Shown here: positions 1-5,286 of the stretch, piece by piece
How positions within the stretch are numbered: the stretch's first letter is position 1
How the letters are laid out: every line of letters begins with the position of its first letter
NCBI GenBank assembly: GCA_009775265.1
Contig: VSPG01000062.1
Coordinates: 1-5,286, forward strand
Length of the DNA stretch: 5,286 nt
Direction: 5' to 3'
DNA from: Muribaculaceae bacterium
GTDB lineage: Bacteria; Bacteroidota; Bacteroidia; Bacteroidales; Muribaculaceae
Translations under genes and position numbers: made by a program
The notes under the pieces: generated by a model
Databases searched by the model: none
What the model was told of the DNA's origin: nothing
Seen by the model: only the letters and a program-made list of their open reading frames with translations

Positions 1-1
1 T

Positions 2-127
2 GCCATAGCTGCCGACGAATATAAAACTGTAAAAAACTAAAAACCGAAAAAGTATAAAAAAAAGAGCTGCAACCACGAAATAGAAGTCGTTTATTTCTAC
101 GATGTAAACTTCAATTGCTCCTCGGAT
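2..127 (+). pseudogene. Probable upstream coding part of the BspA-like gene, interrupted by TAA at 38-40
   Basis: This stretch lies in the same frame as the gene that follows. It reads AIAADEYKTVKN, then a TAA stop at 38-40, then a lysine-rich stretch, then CNHEIEVVYFYDVNFNCSSD running straight into Met-128. The codons at 68-127 look coding, mostly ending in C or in common sense codons. The 9-mer gccatagct at 2-10 recurs in the same frame at 332-340, where it encodes the end of a similar module: AIAIDNASVNVDIYAV there against AIAADEYKTV...EVVYFYDV here. I infer that a preceding copy of the N-terminal module ends here. The interruption lies among A-runs (31-36 and 56-63), so it could be a true nonsense mutation, an indel pair, an A-rich insertion or an assembly error. 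An unrelated gene ending at 40 is the alternative, but it would not explain the open coding-like frame at 41-127, which has no ATG, GTG or TTG. Confidence 0.5.
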
Positions 128-1879
128 ATGTTCACCGTGAACATAGAGAACAATGACGAAGGCAATGCGTGGAACTGGAACACCACCAGTCCCACTGCAC
201 CCGTACTCGAGGATGTGAACGATGGCAGCGTGATTCGTTTCTCTATCGGAATGGGCACACAAAACAACGACATCACCGCCAAAGTGAAGGTGGGTGAGCA
301 AGTGCTCGAAGCCGACGAAACAGGCACCTACGCCATAGCTATTGATAACGCCAGCGTCAACGTCGACATCTATGCCGTACCGTCCAACGGTGCAAGCCTT
401 ACTCAGGAAGAATTCCTCTCCTTAAACCCGGCGGAAGCCTCCGATGTAAACTCGATAGCTCTCACCGGCGACATTGATGCAGAGACCCTCGAAGCCGTAG
501 TAGAAAACCTGCCGGCACTTGAGGAACTTGACCTTTCCGACATGAACGGCGACATTCCTGCCGGAACATTCGAAGGACAAACCAGCCTGGCAGTGGTAGC
601 ATTGCCGGAATCTGCCACTTCCATTGAGGAGAACACCTTCAGCGGCTGCACAAGTCTCACCACTGTGTCCATACCCGAGTCCGTAAGTTCTATCGGCGCC
701 GGCGCATTCAACGGATGTTCGTCGCTTGAATCCCTTACACTCACAGGCGTGGAATCGATAGGCGAAGGTGCATTCAGCGGATGCGACAACATGACATCCC
801 TCAACCTCAACCCCGCCAACTCCGACACTTCCCGACGGAACTCTCGCAACGCACGTGTTGCAGGGTTTGACAAAAACGCGTTCAGCGGTCTTAACCCCAA
901 CTGCCTCATCATAGTCGGCGAAGGAGTGGCCATACCCGCTACCGAAGCCAACTATATCACCACCCGCACCGGTGAAATCGATGATTTCGACGCAGAAGGC
1001 AATCCTATTGTTCGCGTAGGACGCATCTACGAATCCGGCAGCGACATCACCCTTAAGCCGGGCTACCCGTTTGCATCAGCCAATCCGTTCTCCGTGCTCG
1101 ATGGATATGAAATCAGCTATACAGGCGAATTCCAGGCCTCAGGCAAAAAAGGCGGATGGACTTCACTCGTACTGCCTTTCAATGCACAAAAAATCGAGGA
1201 TACGAACGGCAAAAAACTCATTTGCGACTCTGACGCAGAAAACCACAACCCCGACGCAGACTATATGGTAGCTACCATCGATGAAGACAAGGGAGAGTTG
1301 GATCTGCAACCCTCAATTGCGGCAAACACACCGTACATCATGAGACTCTGTCCCGAACGTAGCGCATGCAGCATCAAGTTCTCCGCCACAGGAGTAAAGG
1401 TTAATGCCACAAATGATGAAATCAAGAAAGAAGGTACCGATTACACCCTTTTCGCATCGTTCGGCACCACTGACGCTCCTGCATCCACATCCTACGTTCT
1501 CGACGAAGACGGAGCTCGCTTTGTCAAGAATACGGAAGCCGAGGCCGTAGCGGAAGGAAGCGATGAAAACGCTTCCGCGACAATATCCATCGCACCCTTT
1601 AGCGTATACGCAGTCAGCGAAAGCGGCGTTTCGTACTTCGACATCAACGTGGGCGATATTCAGGTCGGCATCGAAGACATCGCAGCCGAAGGCTCCGACA
1701 TGACATTCGCACGCGAAGGCGACACTCTTGTGATTTTCGCAGCCAATGCCATAGACACCGCTATCTACAGCATTGACGGACGTCTTATTGGACGAATCTC
1801 ATTGTGCGCCGGCAGAAATGCCATCAACGGCCTGCAGCATGGCATATATCTGGTAGGAAACCACAAAGTGGTGTTCTAA
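128..1879 (+). CDS. BspA-like leucine-rich-repeat surface protein with T9SS-type C-terminal domain (5' end probably incomplete)
   Basis: This is a predicted secreted or cell-surface protein, 583 residues from ATG 128. Residues 1-84 form a beta-rich module. Residues 88-140 are a leucine-rich lead-in (LPALEELDLSD). BspA/LRR_5-type repeats begin at residues 146, 169, 192 and 214, with the pattern aF.GC.SL..v.iPesv.sIg. A degenerate unit (NAFSG) starts at 250, after an Arg/Asn/Ser-rich insert. Residues 300-500 look like a beta domain seen in Bacteroidales surface proteins, with WTSLVLPF at 344, ANTPYI at 399 and PFSVYAV at 490. The last 70 residues (514-583) carry IYSIDGRLIGR and GLQHGIYLV and end in KVVF, as in T9SS sorting domains, which direct export across the outer membrane and surface attachment. 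LRR_5 proteins often act in adhesion, but no ligand can be named. ATG 128 is the first start codon after TAA 38-40. It gives no signal peptide, which an exported protein needs, and there is no -7 box upstream, so this start is probably not the native one. Confidence 0.85.
   Translation: MFTVNIENNDEGNAWNWNTTSPTAPVLEDVNDGSVIRFSIGMGTQNNDITAKVKVGEQVLEADETGTYAIAIDNASVNVDIYAVPSNGASLTQEEFLSLNPAEASDVNSIALTGDIDAETLEAVVENLPALEELDLSDMNGDIPAGTFEGQTSLAVVALPESATSIEENTFSGCTSLTTVSIPESVSSIGAGAFNGCSSLESLTLTGVESIGEGAFSGCDNMTSLNLNPANSDTSRRNSRNARVAGFDKNAFSGLNPNCLIIVGEGVAIPATEANYITTRTGEIDDFDAEGNPIVRVGRIYESGSDITLKPGYPFASANPFSVLDGYEISYTGEFQASGKKGGWTSLVLPFNAQKIEDTNGKKLICDSDAENHNPDADYMVATIDEDKGELDLQPSIAANTPYIMRLCPERSACSIKFSATGVKVNATNDEIKKEGTDYTLFASFGTTDAPASTSYVLDEDGARFVKNTEAEAVAEGSDENASATISIAPFSVYAVSESGVSYFDINVGDIQVGIEDIAAEGSDMTFAREGDTLVIFAANAIDTAIYSIDGRLIGRISLCAGRNAINGLQHGIYLVGNHKVVF
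563..814 (+). repeat. BspA-type LRR coding repeats (four units of 22-23 residues)
   Basis: Units start at 563 (GTFEGQTSL), 632 (NTFSGCTSL), 701 (GAFNGCSSL) and 767 (GAFSGCDNM), with periods of 69, 69 and 66 bases. The conserved core is a Phe, a Gly-Cys pair in units 2-4, Ser-Leu in units 1-3, and then a beta strand with Pro-Glu-Ser and Ile-Gly or Ile-Glu. A fifth, degenerate unit begins at 875 after an insertion. The DNA copies are diverged, so these are old protein repeats and not recent tandem duplications. Confidence 0.8.
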
Positions 1880-1903
1880 TCATACCATCCGCAGACAATC
1901 AAG

Positions 1904-1934
1904 ATGAGAGCCGGCCTAAGTGGCCGGCTCTCAT
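1904..1934 (+). terminator. Perfect 13-bp hairpin after the BspA-like gene
   Basis: ATGAGAGCCGGCC at 1904-1916 pairs perfectly with GGCCGGCTCTCAT at 1922-1934 around the 5-base loop TAAGT. The stem is GC-rich and begins 25 bases after the stop codon. It is placed as an intrinsic terminator, but the following sequence (TGTTGATTATAAAG) is only loosely T-rich. It may act partly as a transcript-stabilising 3' hairpin. No other gene lies between it and the next promoter. Confidence 0.75.
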
Positions 1935-1997
1935 TGTTGATTATAAAGCATGATACAAGATTTCATCATAGCCTGAGCATTCTTTCTCTTTTTTTTG

Positions 1998-2005
1998 TAA
2001 TTTTG
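1998..2005 (+). promoter_or_regulatory. Bacteroidetes -7 promoter box (TAATTTTG) for the regulator gene
   Basis: TAATTTTG matches the Bacteroidetes sigma-ABfr -7 consensus TAnnTTTG exactly, within the 10-mer GTAATTTTGC that also occurs in the promoter of the barrel gene. No good TTTG -33 element sits 19-21 bases upstream; the region there reads gcctgagcat. A T8 run at 1989-1996 lies just upstream. The box ends five bases before ATG 2010, so transcription should start at or next to the start codon. Confidence 0.65.
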
Positions 2006-2009
2006 CGGC

Positions 2010-2993
2010 ATGCGTATTCTTCCGTTCACAATTATACTGCTGATAGTTACCGCTTGCGGTATTTCTACTACCAAACCAACAGCTTTTGAAGAAGCGCGGC
2101 GTCTCATGCACAGCGACCCGGCCTCCGCTTTGTCAAAGTTGAACGACGTTGACGTCTCGGAACTCGAGGATTCCGCAACAATAGCACAATGGGCTTTGCT
2201 TTACAGCGAGGCATTGGCCGTAAACAGAATGTCGACGCCTAACGATACCATCATAAACATAGCCATAGACTATTACAGACGACATAACCACACCGATGAG
2301 TTACGGAAAGCATCGCGCCTGAAAGCGTTGAGTCAGTCTTCAGACGAAACCGATGCTCTTGCAACAGCTCTTTACCTTCAGAAAGAAAAGGAATTCTTTC
2401 TATATAAAGAGCGGACAAAACGCGAACTGTATATGTTTTGCGGATGTGTCATTCTGCTTATCGCAGCCGAAATTATAGTGTGGATGCGCCAGCGTATGAA
2501 ATTGCAGTCGTTGCAGAACGAGGCCTTGATAGCTGAGGCCTCAGGGCTCAAAAGCAGAATTGATGCCAGCCGGTGCGATGTCGGCCGTTTGGAAACAAAA
2601 CTCCGTCAATTGCTCGATAACCGCTTTACCCTCATCGACTCCCTATGCCAGACCTACTACGAATCGCAGGGCACGAAAACAGAGCGAAAAGCAATAGTCG
2701 ACAAAGTAAAAAGCGAAATAGAATCAGTACGCACCGATTCTTTCGACAAAATGGAACAGACCATAAACGACTGCTACGACAACATTCTTGTAAAAGTCAA
2801 AGAGAATTATCCCGGTATCAAGAAAGAGGATTATCAACTCCTGCTGTATCTCACATGCCGACTTTCGACACGCACGATAAGCCTGCTTCTCGGCGAGTCG
2901 GTCGGCGTAATCTACAAGCGTAAATCGAGGCTTAAATTTCGGTTGAAAGAATCTGTGGAGATGCTCTGTCCCGACATTATGACATTTTTCTGA
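2010..2993 (+). CDS. Membrane-tethered TPR-like/coiled-coil/HTH-type regulator with lipoprotein signal (short form)
   Basis: This 327-residue protein resembles a large Bacteroidales family, usually annotated as TPR or hypothetical proteins, with a periplasmic TPR region, one membrane span, a coiled-coil and a C-terminal HTH-like region. Residues 1-16 are a lipoprotein signal ending in the lipobox VTAC (Cys16). Residues 25-125 are helical and TPR-like. A membrane span covers about 142-159. Residues 160-260 are charged and coiled-coil-like. The C-terminal part (273-315) contains EDYQLLLYL, then a predicted helix-turn-helix (STRTISLLLGESVGVIYKRKSRLK), loosely LuxR-like. I infer a one-component sensor that responds to an envelope signal and acts on transcription; DNA binding is not shown. 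The start is firm: an in-frame TAA at 1998-2000 blocks extension, and the lipobox needs Met-2010. The periplasmic part is much shorter than I recall for the family, which usually has several TPRs. Both flanks of the span are basic, so charge does not settle the topology; the lipobox favours N-terminus out. Confidence 0.8.
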   Translation: MRILPFTIILLIVTACGISTTKPTAFEEARRLMHSDPASALSKLNDVDVSELEDSATIAQWALLYSEALAVNRMSTPNDTIINIAIDYYRRHNHTDELRKASRLKALSQSSDETDALATALYLQKEKEFFLYKERTKRELYMFCGCVILLIAAEIIVWMRQRMKLQSLQNEALIAEASGLKSRIDASRCDVGRLETKLRQLLDNRFTLIDSLCQTYYESQGTKTERKAIVDKVKSEIESVRTDSFDKMEQTINDCYDNILVKVKENYPGIKKEDYQLLLYLTCRLSTRTISLLLGESVGVIYKRKSRLKFRLKESVEMLCPDIMTFF

Positions 2994-3020
2994 CTTCACG
3001 CCCAACCGAGTCAGACTTTT
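2989..3020 (+). terminator. Weak hairpin overlapping the regulator's stop codon
   Basis: TCTGACT at 2989-2995 pairs with AGTCAGA at 3009-3015 around a 13-base loop, and C plus TTTT (3016-3020) follows. The TGA stop at 2991-2993 lies inside the left arm. The layout fits a weak intrinsic terminator, but seven pairs with a long loop is marginal. The same sequence could instead be an operator, because GTCAGACT recurs at 3073-3080. Confidence 0.35.
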
Positions 3021-3080
3021 CTCAGCATACAAATCATAACCATCTGGGTACTACCATTTCACAAAAAACGCCGTCAGACT
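3010..3080 (+). repeat. Two GTCAGACT direct repeats upstream of the barrel-gene promoter
   Basis: GTCAGACT occurs at 3010-3017 and 3073-3080, in the same orientation and 63 bases apart, which is close to six turns of B-DNA. The second copy ends five bases before the TTTG -33 element at 3086-3089. An inverted partial copy (TCTGAC) lies at 2989-2994. The placement suits binding sites for a regulator of the downstream gene, but an 8-mer repeated once can arise by chance. Confidence 0.3.
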
Positions 3081-3085
3081 ATATT

Positions 3086-3118
3086 TTTGGAACAACCATG
3101 GCTGTGTGAGTAATTTTG
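3086..3118 (+). promoter_or_regulatory. Full Bacteroidetes promoter (TTTG-N21-TAATTTTG) for the outer-membrane barrel gene
   Basis: The -33 element TTTG is at 3086-3089 and the -7 element TAATTTTG at 3111-3118, with a 21-base spacer. Both fit the Bacteroidetes primary sigma-factor consensus. Transcription should start near 3123-3126, giving a short leader of about 11-14 bases before ATG 3137. No Shine-Dalgarno sequence is seen, as is usual in this phylum. Confidence 0.8.
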
Positions 3119-3136
3119 CAGCAAAACATCACTCAC

Positions 3137-5200
3137 ATGAACGCTAAAATATCCATCACATTTCTGACTGCAATTTTTTCCATCGGAACAGGACTGTCAC
3201 GGAATCAAGAGGTATCCGACAGCCTCACTCGCGAACTGCAGGAAATCATAGTCACAGCAAAGCAGCCTGCCACAAAACTTGTCGGTTCAACACTTGTTTC
3301 AACCATCTCCGGCTCAAATCTTGCCAATCTCGGCAATGCCCTCGACGTGCTTGCACAGCTACCCATGTTAAGGGTGCAGGACAAGGACGTGAGCATCATA
3401 GGCAAAAATAATATAGAAATCTATATAGACGGCCGACCGATGCGCGATGAAGGGGAACTACAGCAGATACTTTCTTCCAATTTAAAGAAAGTAGAACTGC
3501 TCATGGCGCCCGGAGCTGCTTACGAAAGCACCACCGATGCCGTACTTAAAATCACTACCAGGAAAAGCTTCATGAACGGGTTGTCGTTCTCCGAGCAATT
3601 CCAACTTCAACGTCGCCGTAAGTGGTCGATGATGGAGCACTTCGGCCTCAACCATAGAACCGACTGCTGGGATTTCTTCTTCAATGGCGCAATAAACTGC
3701 AATAATTCTCTCATCAAAGGCAGCACCACAAACACTCTCCTATACGAAGACAAGAAAACCATTGTGGGGAGCAGCCAATACAATTCCAGCCCCACTGCTA
3801 TCGGTAGTGCCAAAGCAGGATTCAATTACACTAAAGGCATGCAGTCATTCGGAGCATATTACCTCTATAGCCCGGAGCATGTAGATTTCAACAATTCCGG
3901 CACCGAGTGGCTTGACAATAATCCGGCACTGAAACGTGAGATAGACAAACGGATTCGGTCGCACAGCCACCTTGCATCTCTCTATTATGAAAACACCTTC
4001 GCCGACAAGTTTCTGCTTCACTTTGACGGCGACTTCCGCCTGTCAATCACGAATAACAGTGTCGCCACTACATATCCGGAATCAACAAATCCCGATGTCA
4101 ACTCGACAGATGAGCGAAATTCCACCCTTTTGGCAGGAAAACTTTATCTTAATTTTCCTCTATGGAGCGGAGATTTTACTGTGGGGACACAAGACAGCCA
4201 TACTCAAACATCGCTTGACTACCGCATGCTTAACGCCCATGTGGGGCAATATATCCCAACCTCGATAACGGATGCAAAGCAGATATCTGCCGCGCTCTAC
4301 GCTTCATGGTCGCGTATATTCAACAAGCTGTCTCTCTCTGCCGGAGCAAGATATGAATATGTCGATTATGATTTCAAAATTGACGGCAAACGCGATGAAG
4401 ACATCAGCCGGCGCACCCATATGCTTACACCTGACATCTCGCTCGGCTATTCCTTCTGCGAAGAGTCACAAATAAGCCTAAGTTATAAAATGGCGACTGT
4501 CAAGCCCCCATACTCACGGCTTACCGGTTCTCTAAGCTATGTCGGACTGCACGAAATCGAGGGCGGAAATCCCGCATTGCGCGACGAAAAAATGCATGAC
4601 ATACAATTGTTCGGGATGTGGAAAGGGTTAATGCTTCAGGCCGACTTCACCCGTGCGCTCGACACATATGCCTACGTCAAACAATTATATCCCGCCGACA
4701 ATTTACAGCTTCTCATGCATCCTGTCAACATCAACGTTTCGGCATTAAACATCTATCTTGCCTGGAGTAGACCTTTGCGTCGGTGGACTCCGAATGTCAC
4801 ACTCGGCATGTATCGCCAGTGGCTTAATCTTGACAGCAACCGATATGACAAACCGATATTCTCATACTATTTCGACAATACATTTTCATTGCCTCACGGG
4901 TGGATGATTACAGCCAACATAAACGGCAGCTCACAAGGCGATATGCACACCAACCGTTTCTGCCACTCATGGTTCACCATGGACGCATCGGTTGGCAAAA
5001 CTTTTCTTGACAAGTCGTTGACCGTAAAGCTGTCGGCAACCGACATATTCAATACCGCCAACAACGACTGGACTATGAACACTTATGGTGTATTTGTCGA
5101 AAAACATCAAAGCTATGATAGCCGCGGCGTCTCACTCAACATCATTTATAACTTCCAGCCACGGAAAAGCAAATTATTACTGTCCGCTAAACTTTTTTAG
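3137..5200 (+). CDS. TonB-dependent receptor-like outer-membrane beta-barrel protein
   Basis: This 687-residue protein fits the outer-membrane beta-barrel family with a TonB plug (OMP_b-brl_3-like), not a SusC protein. Residues 1-21 look like a Sec signal peptide (hydrophobic ISITFLTAIFSIG). A TonB-box-like EIIVTAK lies at 36-42. The plug covers about 43-141, with LGNALDVLAQLPMLRV, IYIDGRP at 95-101 and VELLMAPGAAYESTTDAVLKI. From about 148 to the end come alternating aromatic and polar strands of a barrel, including LSAGARYEYVDYDF and SLSYKMATVKPPYSRL; the tail has YNFQPRKSK and ends in Phe, typical of outer-membrane proteins. The family takes up ligands using TonB energy, but the substrate is unknown. 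The carboxypeptidase-regulatory-like domain that often precedes the plug is missing. No susD-like gene follows. The start is set at ATG 3137 because the in-frame TTG at 3116 is inside the promoter, and an in-frame TGA at 3107 stops further extension. Two tandem stops (TAGTAG) end the gene. Confidence 0.87.
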   Translation: MNAKISITFLTAIFSIGTGLSRNQEVSDSLTRELQEIIVTAKQPATKLVGSTLVSTISGSNLANLGNALDVLAQLPMLRVQDKDVSIIGKNNIEIYIDGRPMRDEGELQQILSSNLKKVELLMAPGAAYESTTDAVLKITTRKSFMNGLSFSEQFQLQRRRKWSMMEHFGLNHRTDCWDFFFNGAINCNNSLIKGSTTNTLLYEDKKTIVGSSQYNSSPTAIGSAKAGFNYTKGMQSFGAYYLYSPEHVDFNNSGTEWLDNNPALKREIDKRIRSHSHLASLYYENTFADKFLLHFDGDFRLSITNNSVATTYPESTNPDVNSTDERNSTLLAGKLYLNFPLWSGDFTVGTQDSHTQTSLDYRMLNAHVGQYIPTSITDAKQISAALYASWSRIFNKLSLSAGARYEYVDYDFKIDGKRDEDISRRTHMLTPDISLGYSFCEESQISLSYKMATVKPPYSRLTGSLSYVGLHEIEGGNPALRDEKMHDIQLFGMWKGLMLQADFTRALDTYAYVKQLYPADNLQLLMHPVNINVSALNIYLAWSRPLRRWTPNVTLGMYRQWLNLDSNRYDKPIFSYYFDNTFSLPHGWMITANINGSSQGDMHTNRFCHSWFTMDASVGKTFLDKSLTVKLSATDIFNTANNDWTMNTYGVFVEKHQSYDSRGVSLNIIYNFQPRKSKLLLSAKLF

Positions 5201-5213
5201 TAGCGGTTTAAAA

Positions 5214-5248
5214 TTAGGGCTGGCACCTATTGCAGGAGTCAGCCCTAA
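5214..5248 (+). terminator. Intrinsic terminator-like hairpin after the barrel gene
   Basis: TTAGGGCTGGC at 5214-5224 pairs with GTCAGCCCTAA at 5238-5248, giving 11 pairs with one G-T. An inner CCT/AGG stem (5226-5228 with 5234-5236) closes a small loop after an A-A mismatch. The T-rich stretch TTATTTT follows at 5253-5259. It begins 13 bases after the first stop codon and very likely ends the transcript. Confidence 0.75.
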
Positions 5249-5250
5249 AT

Positions 5251-5286
5251 GGTTATTTTGATGTCGCCAAACTATCTTAAATAACC
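5251..5286. repeat. 8-bp inverted repeat at the window end
   Basis: GGTTATTT at 5251-5258 and AAATAACC at 5279-5286 are perfect reverse complements separated by 20 bases. The left arm overlaps the T-rich tail of the terminator. The right arm is cut by the window edge, so its true length is unknown. It could be a second weak hairpin, an operator or chance. Confidence 0.3.

Noticed and set aside
101..110. ATG at 102 as an alternative start
   Set aside because: It is out of frame with the BspA-like gene and is followed at once by a TAA (105-107).
97..327. Minus-strand frame of 76 residues at the 5' end
   Set aside because: It is Ser/Thr/Phe-rich, low-complexity antisense sequence of a clear coding module.
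403..951. Open reading frame of 182 residues on the minus strand
   Set aside because: It lies antisense to the LRR repeats, and its repeated LNAP/DS pattern mirrors those repeats. It has no promoter and no recognisable domain, so it is a shadow frame.
1904..2089. Small + strand frame starting in the hairpin
   Set aside because: It starts inside a terminator-like stem, overlaps the promoter and the regulator gene in another frame, and has no recognisable sequence.
2724..3032. Open reading frame of 102 residues on the minus strand over the regulator's 3' end
   Set aside because: It is antisense to the conserved HTH-like region, has no promoter box and its protein resembles nothing I recognise.
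5253..5260. Possible -7 promoter box (TTATTTTG) for a gene beyond the window
   Set aside because: Relative to TAnnTTTG the spacing is one base short, no proper -33 element is present, and the site overlaps the terminator's T-rich tail.

Overview
The window looks like a chromosomal segment of a gut-type Bacteroidales bacterium; family Muribaculaceae is plausible, but that is an inference. Three things point there: a BspA-like leucine-rich-repeat surface protein with a type IX secretion (T9SS)-like C-terminal tail, promoters with the Bacteroidetes -7 element TAnnTTTG and no Shine-Dalgarno sites, and an outer-membrane beta-barrel with a TonB plug next to a membrane-tethered TPR/HTH-type regulator. 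All three genes read on the + strand.

Region 1 (1-1934): a BspA-like cell-surface protein whose earliest usable ATG is at 128. Coding-like sequence in the same frame continues upstream to the window edge. It is interrupted only by a TAA at 38-40 inside a very A-rich tract. The ATG-128 product has no signal peptide and no visible promoter, so the real gene probably started outside the window and is broken or misassembled here. A perfect 13-bp hairpin follows the gene.

Region 2 (1998-3020): a short lipoprotein-like regulator with a periplasmic stub, one transmembrane segment, a cytoplasmic coiled-coil and a C-terminal HTH-like region. A perfect TAATTTTG box ends five bases before its ATG, so its mRNA may be leaderless. 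A weak hairpin overlaps its stop codon.

Region 3 (3086-5248): a 687-residue TonB-plug/beta-barrel outer-membrane protein with a full TTTG-N21-TAATTTTG promoter and a strong downstream hairpin. Its start should be ATG 3137; an in-frame TTG at 3116 is part of the promoter.

The regulator and the barrel may form a functional pair, with the inner-membrane regulator controlling the outer-membrane protein. GTCAGACT repeats 63 bp apart sit between them. This pairing is inferred from gene order and promoter structure only. I saw no CRISPR array, tRNA, rRNA or transposable element. No wholly new system is evident. The most unusual items are the disrupted 5' end of the surface-protein gene and the minimal form of the regulator.
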